From: Deltaproteobacteria bacterium
Lineage (GTDB): Bacteria; Desulfobacterota; B13-G15; RBG-16-54-18
DNA length: 36,712 nucleotides
Direction of reading: 5' to 3'
Assembly: GCA_019308925.1 (NCBI GenBank)
Contig: JAFDHG010000023.1
Span: forward strand, 1 to 36,712
Position numbers and translations under genes: made by a program. The notes under the pieces were generated by a model. It had not been told where the DNA came from. It was given only the letters and a program-made list of their open reading frames with translations, and searched no databases. Positions 7,396 to 14,732 of this stretch are shown one piece after another; the stretch's first letter is position 1; each line of letters starts with the position of its first letter.

Positions 7396-7974
7396 ATGGA
7401 CCTTCGGCTGGTGATAATGGGGCTCTTGGTGAAAGGGCCCAGTCATGGTTATGATTTAAAACTGACCCTGGAGAGGGAGCTGAGCCCCTTTGTTGAGGTC
7501 TCCTCAACCCCCATCTACTATACCCTGAAGAAGTTGGAACAGGAGGGATTGGTCACCAAGTGGAGCACCGTCTCCGGCAGGCGGCCGCAGAAATTTGTCT
7601 ATAGTCTGACTGCCAGAGGGCAGGAGGAGATAAAGGAACTCCTCCTCAAAAACATCACACAGTTGCAGCGCCCCTCCTTTAACCTCGACGTCTCCCTGTA
7701 CTTTCTCAACCTTCTTCCTGCTCAGGATGTGATGGAAACCTTGAAGGGGAGGTTGAGGGAGCTGCGCAAATTGAGGTTTTTGCTTAAAAGGCAGAGGAGG
7801 GGACTGGAGTCCGATTCTGCCAGCAGGAGGGAGCATGTGATCACCACGCACAACCTCCGGGTGGCCGAGACCGAGATGGAGTTTGTCCAGGACCTGATCA
7901 CGGAGTTCTCCCGAGGGGGATTTAATAACGCTAAACCCATTGATGAGATAGAAGAGGGCCGTGATCGTCGGTGA
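7396..7974 (+). CDS. PadR-family transcriptional regulator
   Basis: A 192-residue PadR protein. The winged-helix domain occupies residues 1-75: LVIMGLLVKGPSHGYDLK, then STPIYYTLKKLEQEGLVT (recognition helix region), then the wing SGRRPQKFVYSLTARGQEE. The rest is a mostly helical C-terminal region of the kind that dimerises in this family. PadR proteins are repressors, often responding to phenolic acids or other toxic small molecules. Here it is the only intact copy after the duplication, and its natural target is probably the importer/ligase operon, whose promoter at 2906 looks like its own. It overlaps the ligase remnant by 14 bases, the same overlap as between the padR stub and the intact ligase. 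Confidence 0.93.
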   Translation: MDLRLVIMGLLVKGPSHGYDLKLTLERELSPFVEVSSTPIYYTLKKLEQEGLVTKWSTVSGRRPQKFVYSLTARGQEEIKELLLKNITQLQRPSFNLDVSLYFLNLLPAQDVMETLKGRLRELRKLRFLLKRQRRGLESDSASRREHVITTHNLRVAETEMEFVQDLITEFSRGGFNNAKPIDEIEEGRDRR

Positions 7975-8083
7975 TCACCTGAAAAGGCGGGCCCAAGAGA
8001 GGCCGGATAAGGGGACCCTCATCTGTAATGAGGTGAGGCTGACCTTGTCCGAGTTCAGCTTCATGGAGCTGAGCGGGTTTTAA
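7961..8083 (+). pseudogene. Chimeric 40-codon remnant: ligase N-terminus joined to ATPase C-terminus
   Basis: The frame starts at GTG 7961. The first 33 codons (VIVGDHLKRRAQERPDKG...) match the start of the ligase-permease at 3122. The last seven (FMELSGF) are identical to the C-terminus of the ABC ATPase ending at 7215. The join is in frame and the ATPase stop codon is used. It is the scar of a deletion of about 4 kb. It retains the coupled start over the padR stop, so it may still be translated into a short peptide, but no function is expected. Confidence 0.82.
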
Positions 8084-8116
8084 AGTCAGGGTTCGAGGGT
8101 TCTAGTGGTCAAGGAT

Positions 8117-9049
8117 TCATAGATGTTTATAGTCTATATGTCTCTTCCACCTCCGGTGCCACCACCACCACTGTTCAGGAAAGCGCTCGATATATCCTTC
8201 GGTGAGCTTCATCAGAAGGGCTAGATTGCGGGCGACGTCCTGCTCCTTATCCCCGGTGATCTCCAGGGGGAAGGGCCTTTCAATGATCATCTTGTGCCTC
8301 CAGTCTCTATCAGCCAAGATAAAGGTGGGCAGGATAGAGGCCCCTGTCCTCATGGCCAGGACCACCGGCCCCTTGAAGGAGGGGACAGGGTAACCGAAGA
8401 AATCCACCATGATCTCTTTATAGGGGGGATTTTGATCCAGCTGGACAAGGAGTACCCCCCCTTGACGTAGTTGTTGCAGGGAACCTTGAGCCGCTGTCCT
8501 CCTCTTTCCACCATCGATAAAGCCGATCCCTACCTTATCACGACAGTGGTTAAAGAGCCCTGTCAGATACCTGTTTTTTGGATTCTTGGCGATGACTGCA
8601 AAGGGATAGCCCTCCAGGGCCAATTTGAAACAGATGAGGGGAAAATTGCCCAAATGGACGCTTATGGCGACGATCCCCTTTCCCTTCTTTAGGGCCTCAT
8701 CGAGGTTTTCTTTTCCTACGATCTCGATGCGTTTCTTCACCACCTCTGCTGGGAGAAAACAGAACTTCAACAGCTCCAGAAAGCTGATGACCGTATTGGT
8801 AAGACATCCTTGATAGATGGCCTGGATCTCCTGTTCGTCTTTTCTTTTACCGAAGACCAACCGCAGGTTGGCCAGGGCGATCTTCTTGCGCCTTCCCAGG
8901 CCGATGCGGCCCAGTTGTGCCAACGTCCTGCTCAAAGGATAGACCCAGGATAAGGGGATAAGCCTGATCAGGAGGATGAAGGCAGGGGCAAAAACAAAGG
9001 TCAACCCTTCACCCACGGCCTCCCATCTTCGGCGCCACTTTTTTTTCAT
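8117..9049 (-). CDS. Lysophospholipid/lipid A acyltransferase family protein (LpxL/HtrB-like)
   Basis: A 310-residue protein of the bacterial lipid A biosynthesis acyltransferase family, which adds a secondary acyl chain to Kdo2-lipid A precursors at the inner membrane. Features: an N-terminal membrane-associated stretch (about 15-40), the active-site region ISVHLGNFPL with His132, KNPKNRYLTGLFN, GGVLLVQLDQNPP, FFGYPVPSFKGPVVLAMRTGA and the C-terminal PEQWWWWHRRWK. The usual H-x4-D/E motif reads HLGNFP, with Pro137 where an acid is expected, so activity or substrate may differ. The last codons lie in the duplicated flank of the importer operon. It is transcribed divergently from the radical SAM gene. 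Confidence 0.88.
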   Translation of the reverse strand: MKKKWRRRWEAVGEGLTFVFAPAFILLIRLIPLSWVYPLSRTLAQLGRIGLGRRKKIALANLRLVFGKRKDEQEIQAIYQGCLTNTVISFLELLKFCFLPAEVVKKRIEIVGKENLDEALKKGKGIVAISVHLGNFPLICFKLALEGYPFAVIAKNPKNRYLTGLFNHCRDKVGIGFIDGGKRRTAAQGSLQQLRQGGVLLVQLDQNPPYKEIMVDFFGYPVPSFKGPVVLAMRTGASILPTFILADRDWRHKMIIERPFPLEITGDKEQDVARNLALLMKLTEGYIERFPEQWWWWHRRWKRHIDYKHL

Positions 9050-9079
9050 AGTAATGTCGCCCTCTCAGTTTCCTGAAAT

Positions 9080-9109
9080 ACTATATTTTCTTCTGTTGTT
9101 GTTTGTCAA
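9080..9109 (-). promoter_or_regulatory. Promoter for the acyltransferase gene
   Basis: On the minus strand TTGACA (9109-9104) is followed after 18 bases by TATAGT (9085-9080), about 30 bases before the ATG at 9049. This is a good match to a sigma-70-type promoter. Confidence 0.6.
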
Positions 9110-9182
9110 GGACAGGAGGATAATAAAGATATTAGACCACAGTGGCCTGAGTAATGTCATAAAAGGTTTAAAGAGGTAGATC

Positions 9183-10541
9183 TTGAAGAGCAGAGACCTC
9201 CTCCTGATCAACCCCTGGGTCTACGATTTCGCCGCCTATGACCTCTGGGCCAAGCCTCTGGGGCTCCTCTATCTGGCCGCCCTCTTAGAGAAAAATGATT
9301 GGGAGATAAGCTACATCGACTGCCTCGATGTCCACCACCCTGCCCTAAAGGGGGGATTTAAACCACCAAAAAGGAGGCCAGACCATCGGGGGCATTTTTA
9401 CAAAGAGGTAGTGGATAGACCACCCCCTTTACAGGAGATCCCCCGCCGGTTTCATCGGTTTGGCATCCCTCCTGATGTCTTCAAGGAGACCCTACAATCC
9501 CTTCCCACGCCCCAGGCCATCCTGGTCACCTCAGGGATGACCTACTGGTATTTGGGGGTGCAAGAGGTCATCAAGGTTGTCAAAGAGGTCTTTCCGCATG
9601 TGCCCCTGATCTTAGGGGGGATATACGCCACCCTCTGTTCGGACCACGCAGAGAGGGGTTCGGGGGCTGATTTCATCATCAGGGGGTGGGGGGAGGTCCA
9701 GATCCTGGAGCTCTTGGATGAGTTGACAGGGGTCTCCCCCTCGTTCCTCCCTGACCTAAATGACCTCAATGACCTTTCCTATCCGGCCTTTTATCTTTAC
9801 CCCAGTCTAGACTACGTCTGCGTCCTCACCTCCAGGGGGTGTCCCTTTAAGTGCACCTATTGTGCCTCTCCCATCCTCAATCCTGGATTTTTAAAGAGAG
9901 ATCCCGCCAAGGTGGTTGAGGAGATCGCCCATTGGGTGAGGAGATACGGTGTGGAGGATATCGCCTTTTACGACGATGCCCTCTTGGTTGATGGACAATT
10001 CGCCATCTCTCTGTTGAAGGGGATAAAAGAAAGGGATATCGAGGCCAGGTTTCACACCCCCAATGGGCTCCATGCCCGAGGGATGACCGAAGAGGTGGCC
10101 AAACTGATGCGCCAAGTGGGATTTGCTACGGTCCGTCTCGGATTGGAGACCTCCAACCAGGAGCGCCAGTTGGCTACTGGTGCCAAGGTGAGCAATGATG
10201 CATTCAAGGAGGCAGTGCGGAATCTCCAACGGGCGGGCTACTCCCCTTGGGAGATAGGGGCCTATATCCTGGTGGGGCTCCCCGGCCAGAGCAAAGAAGA
10301 GGTAGAGGAGACGATCTGCTTTGTCTGGGAGAGTGGAGCTAGGCCATATCTGGCGGAATACTCCCCCCTTCCCGGTACCCCCTTGTGGGAAGAGGCAATG
10401 AAGGTTTCCCCCTTTGATCTGGAAGGGGAACCCCTGTTTCACAACAACACCATTTTGCCCTGTCGCTGGAAGGGATTGAGCTGGGAAGATCTGCGGGCCC
10501 TGAAGGGCATGGTCCAAAAGGAGGTTCCCGTTGCAACCTAA
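9183..10541 (+). CDS. B12-binding-domain radical SAM protein
   Basis: A 452-residue protein with the two-domain layout of cobalamin-type radical SAM enzymes. Residues 1-190 resemble a B12-binding Rossmann region (LLLINPW, PLGLLYLAALLEKNDWEISYIDC, VPLILGGIYATL, ADFIIRGWGE). From about 205 follows the radical SAM barrel with the 4Fe-4S triad Cys220-x3-Cys224-x2-Cys227 (SRGCPFKCTYCASP), then FYDDALL, RLGLETSN and GAYILVGLPGQSKEEVEET. The start is TTG 9183, with GAGGT about 8 bases upstream; no closer ATG fits the family N-terminus. Substrate is unknown: members methylate or rearrange diverse molecules, including membrane lipids. It is divergent from the lipid acyltransferase, which is suggestive but not proof of a lipid role. 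Confidence 0.88.
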   Translation: MKSRDLLLINPWVYDFAAYDLWAKPLGLLYLAALLEKNDWEISYIDCLDVHHPALKGGFKPPKRRPDHRGHFYKEVVDRPPPLQEIPRRFHRFGIPPDVFKETLQSLPTPQAILVTSGMTYWYLGVQEVIKVVKEVFPHVPLILGGIYATLCSDHAERGSGADFIIRGWGEVQILELLDELTGVSPSFLPDLNDLNDLSYPAFYLYPSLDYVCVLTSRGCPFKCTYCASPILNPGFLKRDPAKVVEEIAHWVRRYGVEDIAFYDDALLVDGQFAISLLKGIKERDIEARFHTPNGLHARGMTEEVAKLMRQVGFATVRLGLETSNQERQLATGAKVSNDAFKEAVRNLQRAGYSPWEIGAYILVGLPGQSKEEVEETICFVWESGARPYLAEYSPLPGTPLWEEAMKVSPFDLEGEPLFHNNTILPCRWKGLSWEDLRALKGMVQKEVPVAT

Positions 10542-10589
10542 AGGCAAAGATGATATAAGATAGGACTATTCGTTGACCAAGTGGAGAAG

Positions 10590-11372
10590 ATGCCTCTAAA
10601 AGGAAACAGATATTGGAAGGTATTACCCTTTTTAGGGCTGATCTTCGCCCTCATCCTTACCCCCCTTCAGGCCCAGGGGCAGAAGTTCCCCCCGCCGGTG
10701 GAGGCGGTCAACGACTTTGCTGAGGTGATCTCGCAGGAGTATGAGGCCCAGATGAATCAACTGGCCAGGGCCCTCTGGGACCAGACAGGAAGCGCCTTGG
10801 TAGTTGCCACCTTTCGGGACCTGGGAGGTGAGAGCCCGGAGGAGTTCGCCACCAGGCTCTATGAGGCGTGGGGGATCGGTAGAAAGGGCGAGGACAAGGG
10901 GATCCTTATCCTAGTAGCCCTGAAGGAGAGGCGGGTAAGGATCGAGACCGGTTATGGCGTAGAGGGAATCCTTCCTGATGCCAAGGTGGGGGGGATTATG
11001 GATCAATACATCGTCCCCTTTCTGCGCCGGGGTGAATACGGGAAGGGTCTGCTCAATGGAATGATGGCCTTGGCCCAGGTGGTGGCCCAGGATGCCGGGG
11101 TAAAACTCGATCTAGACCGATATGCCCCCAGGCCAGCGGTGCAACCCAAGGCGAAGAAGGGGCTTCCCCTCTTCCCCATCCTCTTCCTCCTCTTCGTCAT
11201 CTTCGGCCTTTTGGGCCGTGGTATGGGTTTTCTCCCCTTTTTGTTTTTCCCCTGGATCTTTATGGGAGGAGGTGGAAGGGGGATGGGCGGTGGCTTTGGT
11301 GGCTTTGGCGGAGGTTTCGGTGGCTTTGGCGGTGGGATGAGTGGAGGTGGTGGAGCCACCAGGGGTTTCTAA
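10590..11372 (+). CDS. TPM-domain membrane protein (YgcG-like)
   Basis: A protein of about 260 residues: signal peptide (to about residue 30, ending around QAQG), a TPM domain (about 35-165) with VNDFAEVIS, GSALVVATFRDLGGESPEEFATRLYE, WGIGRKGEDKGILILVA and RIETGYGVEGILPD, then a proline/lysine linker, one or two membrane segments (about 195-230) and a glycine-rich tail (GGGFGGFGGG repeats). The domain faces the periplasm in related proteins and its exact function is not established. LemA, commonly found beside TPM proteins, is encoded two genes downstream. ATG 10590 has GGAG 3 bases upstream; GTG 10581 in the same frame is the alternative. Confidence 0.86.
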   Translation: MPLKGNRYWKVLPFLGLIFALILTPLQAQGQKFPPPVEAVNDFAEVISQEYEAQMNQLARALWDQTGSALVVATFRDLGGESPEEFATRLYEAWGIGRKGEDKGILILVALKERRVRIETGYGVEGILPDAKVGGIMDQYIVPFLRRGEYGKGLLNGMMALAQVVAQDAGVKLDLDRYAPRPAVQPKAKKGLPLFPILFLLFVIFGLLGRGMGFLPFLFFPWIFMGGGGRGMGGGFGGFGGGFGGFGGGMSGGGGATRGF

Positions 11373-11385
11373 CAGGAGGATAGAG

Positions 11386-12117
11386 ATGGCAAAGACGCCC
11401 AAAAGACCGGAGGATATATTTCCTGAGTTCATTAAAGACTACCAGGAGACATACGGAGATGACCTGCTCTCCATCGTCCTTTACGGAAGTGGGGCCAGGG
11501 GGGATTACATCCCGAGAAGGTCGGACCTCAATTTCCTCATTGTCCTTACGGAAGAGGGGATCAAGGGGCTACGCAGGGCCTTTAAGGTAGTGGCCAAATG
11601 GCGTAAGCGCCGGGTAACCACCCCCCTCTTTATGACCGAGGAGTACATAGCCACCTCCCTGGATGCCTTCCCCTTAGAGTTTTTGAACATAAAGAGACAT
11701 TACCGGGTGGTGTGGGGGGATGACCCACTGGCCGAGATCTCCATCCATAAGAAACAACTGCGCCTCCAATGTGAGCGGGAGGTAAAGGGGAAGCTCCTCC
11801 AACTGCGGGAGGCGTATCTCTCCAGTGAGGGGAGGGGGAGGGATCTAGTGGCAGTCGCCTCCCAATCCATCACCGCCTTTATCTCTATCTTCCAGGGGAT
11901 CCTTTACCTGCGCGACCGAGAGATCCCCGATCGAAGGGGGGAGGTCATCTCCAAGATAGCGGCGGAGACGGGATTGGACGAAGGCCCCTTTTTGCAGTTA
12001 TTGCAGGTAAAGGAAGGGAAGGCCAAGCTTTCCTCGAAGGAGATGCAGGCCCTCATGGATGGTTATATCGAAGAGGTGAGGCGTCTCGCCTTTTGGGTGG
12101 ATGAGTTGAGGAATTAA
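11386..12117 (+). CDS. Nucleotidyltransferase-fold protein, function unknown
   Basis: A 243-residue protein starting at ATG 11386, with AGGAGGA 5 bases upstream and the TPM gene stop 14 bases before. Residues 26-60 carry the polymerase-beta nucleotidyltransferase signature LYGSGARGDYIPRRSDLNFLIVL: Gly34-Ser35 and Asp47 are present, but the second metal-binding Asp is Asn49. The remaining 180 residues are mostly helical, as in relatives with a C-terminal substrate-recognition bundle. The Asn may mean an inactive or altered enzyme. Its position between TPM and LemA genes suggests a link with that envelope module, but the role is not known. Confidence 0.75.
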   Translation: MAKTPKRPEDIFPEFIKDYQETYGDDLLSIVLYGSGARGDYIPRRSDLNFLIVLTEEGIKGLRRAFKVVAKWRKRRVTTPLFMTEEYIATSLDAFPLEFLNIKRHYRVVWGDDPLAEISIHKKQLRLQCEREVKGKLLQLREAYLSSEGRGRDLVAVASQSITAFISIFQGILYLRDREIPDRRGEVISKIAAETGLDEGPFLQLLQVKEGKAKLSSKEMQALMDGYIEEVRRLAFWVDELRN

Positions 12118-12132
12118 CGAAAGGAGGGAGAG

Positions 12133-12708
12133 ATGGGAAGAGGGACAAAGGTTGGCCTGATCATCGTAGCCATAGTCCTGGTCTTGGTCCTGGGCTCCTA
12201 TTCTTATATCAAGGGGACCTATAACGAACTGGTGACCTTGGACGAAGGGTTCAAGGCGGCCTGGGCCCAGGTGGAAAACCAGCTCCAGCGCAGGATGGAC
12301 CTCATCCCCAATTATGTGGAGACAGTAAAGGGGTATGCCCGACATGAGCAGGAGGTCTTTCTGAAGGTCACTGAGGCGCGGGCCAAGGTCGCGGGGGCAG
12401 GGAGCATATCCAAAAAGATAGCGGCCAACAACGAGCTGACAGCGGCCCTGGGCAGGTTACTGCTGGTGGTGGAACGGTATCCCGACCTCAAGGCCAATCA
12501 GAACTTCATCCGCCTCCAGGATGAGCTGGCCGGTACCGAGAATCGCATCGCGGTGGAGCGCAGGAGGTATAACGAGGCGGTCAGGGCCTATAATGTTCGC
12601 ATTCGGAGATTTCCCACCAACATCTTGGCGGGGATCTTCGGCTTCACCAGGGCCCCTTTCTTTGAGGCCCCTGAGGAGGCCACGAAGCCACCAAAGGTCA
12701 AATTCTGA
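12133..12708 (+). CDS. lemA: LemA family protein
   Basis: A 191-residue LemA-type protein. One N-terminal membrane segment (about 7-25, VGLIIVAIVLVLVLGSYSY) precedes the coiled helical LemA domain with its hallmarks YNELVTLDEGFKAAWAQVENQLQRR, DLIPNYVETVKGYARHE, YPDLKANQNFIRLQDELAGTENRIA and RRRYNEAVRAYN. The N-terminus is short and the bulk is outside the membrane. AAAGGAGGG precedes the ATG. LemA proteins commonly occur beside TPM proteins, as here. Their biochemical function is not settled. Confidence 0.95.
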   Translation: MGRGTKVGLIIVAIVLVLVLGSYSYIKGTYNELVTLDEGFKAAWAQVENQLQRRMDLIPNYVETVKGYARHEQEVFLKVTEARAKVAGAGSISKKIAANNELTAALGRLLLVVERYPDLKANQNFIRLQDELAGTENRIAVERRRYNEAVRAYNVRIRRFPTNILAGIFGFTRAPFFEAPEEATKPPKVKF

Positions 12709-12748
12709 GCCCTTCCCTTTTTCTTCCTCCCCTTTTGGGGTTGAGTTG

Positions 12749-13708
12749 ATGAAGGCTATGATCCTGGCCGCCGGTCGGGGGACCAGGGTGGGGCCGCTGA
12801 GCAGGCTCAGGCCCAAACCCCTCTTTCCCGTGCTGAACCGATCCCTGCTGGGAATCATCATCAGGCAACTAAAGCGGATGGGGGCAGGGGAGGTTATCAT
12901 CAACGCCCACCACTTGGTCGAAAAGGTGGAGGAGTTCGTGCACAGGGGAAGGTGGGGCCTGAAGGTGGAAGTGAGGGTTGAGCCTGAGATCCTGGGCACT
13001 GGTGGGGGGATCAAAAACTGCGCTGACTTTCTTCAGGATGCGCCCTTCTTCTTGGTGGTGAACGCAGATGTTTATCATACTTTCGATCTGAGCCCTGCCC
13101 TTACATATCATTTAGAGGCAAACAACCTCGCCACCTTGGTCCTCTGCGATTATCCCCGTTTTAATCAGGTGGGGGTGGATGGGGAGGGGAGGATCGTCAG
13201 TATTAGGGGGAGGGAGGTGCAGAGGCCCCTTTCTCTCCACCGTATCCTGACCTTTACGGGGATTCATATCATCTCGTCTGGGCTTTTTGGATACACCCCG
13301 TCTGATGAATATTTTGATATTATAAAGCTATATATTGATCTTGCCTCCCGAGGGGAGGCCATCAGGGGCTATCAGGTAAAGGGGGGATATTGGCGGGATA
13401 TAGGGAGGGTGGAAGACTATCGCGCCCTGCATCAGGACCTCTTGGCAGAGCAGGGGAAGCCGGTCATCCATCCCACGGTCCATCTGGAGGAGGATGTCCA
13501 GTTGGAGGGGGTCGTCTGTGTGGGAAGGGAAGCCCATATCGGGCCTGGTTCATTGATTAAAGACTCCATCCTCTGGGAGGAGGTCTCGGTCCAAGAGGGG
13601 AGTATAGTGGAAGGGTGCGTCGTGGGGGATGGAACGCAAGTAAGGGGTGAACATAGGGGGGAGGTCTTGACCCCAGGGAGGGAAGGTGCCTACAGGAGCG
13701 AAAGATGA
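12749..13708 (+). CDS. Sugar-1-phosphate nucleotidyltransferase (MurU/GMP-type) with beta-helix tail
   Basis: A 319-residue nucleotidyltransferase starting at ATG 12749. The longer open frame upstream lies inside lemA. The N-terminal Rossmann domain shows LAAGRGTRVGPLSRLRPKPLFPV (residues 6-28, with Lys23 as the second signature Lys), ILGTGGGI and the metal-binding VVNADV. From about 240 the sequence becomes hexapeptide-like (HPTVHLEEDVQLEGVV, GREAHIGPGSLI), a left-handed beta-helix tail not found in minimal MurU. It overlaps the next gene by 23 bases. Beside an AmgK-like kinase, LdcA and Mpl, formation of UDP-MurNAc from MurNAc-1-P is a reasonable inference; GDP-mannose or other NDP-sugar synthesis is the alternative. 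Confidence 0.82.
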   Translation: MKAMILAAGRGTRVGPLSRLRPKPLFPVLNRSLLGIIIRQLKRMGAGEVIINAHHLVEKVEEFVHRGRWGLKVEVRVEPEILGTGGGIKNCADFLQDAPFFLVVNADVYHTFDLSPALTYHLEANNLATLVLCDYPRFNQVGVDGEGRIVSIRGREVQRPLSLHRILTFTGIHIISSGLFGYTPSDEYFDIIKLYIDLASRGEAIRGYQVKGGYWRDIGRVEDYRALHQDLLAEQGKPVIHPTVHLEEDVQLEGVVCVGREAHIGPGSLIKDSILWEEVSVQEGSIVEGCVVGDGTQVRGEHRGEVLTPGREGAYRSER

Positions 13709-14732
13709 GATAAGAGGTGCTCCTGCACCTGAGTTGGTTCGGTTTGTCCGGGGACATCTGCCAGAGGGTGGCCTCTCATGGGAGGAGATAGCCGGGGATG
13801 GTTCGGGAAGGCGCTTTTATCGGGTCAGGGGAATGGGGAGGAGCTTGGTGGCCATGGTTCAAGATCGTCCTCCGAAGGATCAGCGTGGGGTAAGCGAGAA
13901 CGATTCCTTTCTCTATATTGCCCAGCACCTAAGGAAAAAGGGGATTCCCGTGCCGGAGATCTATTCTTACGAGAAGGAGAGGGGTTGGTTCCTCTTGGAG
14001 GATTTGGGAGATCTTCACCTCCAGGCCGAGGTCATGCGGGTAAGGGGAGATCAACAGAGTCTAAAGGAGATCTACCAAAGGGTAATAGACCTCCTCACGC
14101 TCATCCAGGTAGAGGGGCGAAAGGGCTTTGACCCCGCCAGGACCCATAATCCACCCTATGACGAGGGTTTTATGCTGGCGTGGGAGTCGGGGTATTTTCA
14201 TTTCGCCTTCTTGGTGGGCTATCTCGGCCTCTCTATCCCCGACGAAGAACTCAGGGATGAGCTGGAAGACCTGGCCCAGAGGGCGGCGCAGGCGCAGGGG
14301 GGTTATTTCCTGTATCGGGATTTCCAATCCAGGAACATCATGGTAAGGGATGGGGAGTTGGGCTTGCTCGACTTTCAAGGGGCCAGGTTGGGCCCCCTCC
14401 AATATGACCTGGCTTCGCTCCTGCTGGACCCCTATGTGGAACTGCAGGGGGAGATTCAAGAAGAGCTTATGGCGTATTACCTGCTGAGGATACAGGAGCG
14501 GGTCCTGTTGGATCCACAGGGCTTTCGGGAACTCTATCCCCTGGTTGCGCTCCATCGCAATATGCAGATCTTAGGGGCCTTCGCCTTCCTGATCCAAGCT
14601 AGGGGAAAGGAATTTTACCGGAGATATATCCCCCCTGCCCTGAAGAGCCTGCGGATCCTTCTAGGGAATCAGATGTTCAACGCTTATAGGAGATTGAGAA
14701 GGGTGGTCTTTGAGGAGATTAAGGGGATATGA
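13686..14732 (+). CDS. Aminoglycoside-phosphotransferase-fold sugar kinase (AmgK-like)
   Basis: A 348-residue APH/choline-kinase-fold protein. Key residues: Asp212 and Asn217 in the catalytic loop YRDFQSRNIM (Tyr replaces the usual His, as is frequent in this subgroup) and Asp229 in LLDFQGA, the metal-binding triad. The N-terminus (DGSGRRFYRV, then PPKDQRGVSENDSFLYIAQHL) matches the AmgK group, whose Pseudomonas member phosphorylates MurNAc/GlcNAc at the anomeric position. The start is GTG 13686 inside the previous gene, with GGGAGGGA upstream. Its ATGA stop/start overlap with the LD-carboxypeptidase gene indicates coupled translation. Function as a MurNAc kinase is inferred from fold and neighbours. 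Confidence 0.82.
   Translation: MPTGAKDEIRGAPAPELVRFVRGHLPEGGLSWEEIAGDGSGRRFYRVRGMGRSLVAMVQDRPPKDQRGVSENDSFLYIAQHLRKKGIPVPEIYSYEKERGWFLLEDLGDLHLQAEVMRVRGDQQSLKEIYQRVIDLLTLIQVEGRKGFDPARTHNPPYDEGFMLAWESGYFHFAFLVGYLGLSIPDEELRDELEDLAQRAAQAQGGYFLYRDFQSRNIMVRDGELGLLDFQGARLGPLQYDLASLLLDPYVELQGEIQEELMAYYLLRIQERVLLDPQGFRELYPLVALHRNMQILGAFAFLIQARGKEFYRRYIPPALKSLRILLGNQMFNAYRRLRRVVFEEIKGI

Larger units (their letters stand above)
7331..8156 (+). repeat. Right copy of the tandem duplication, transport genes deleted
   Basis: This copy keeps the promoter, the complete padR gene and 33 codons of the ligase. It then jumps directly to the last codons of the ATPase gene and the downstream flank. The deletion removed the equivalent of about 4 kb (3222 to 7193 in the left copy). 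The junction lies around AGCTTC, a short sequence present at the ATPase side, consistent with deletion at microhomology. The right end merges with the intact acyltransferase gene. Confidence 0.85.

Noticed and set aside
11003-11432. Long minus-strand frames opposite the TPM gene tail
   Set aside because: They are shadows of the glycine- and proline-coding repeats (Pro-rich low complexity) and have no ribosome site.
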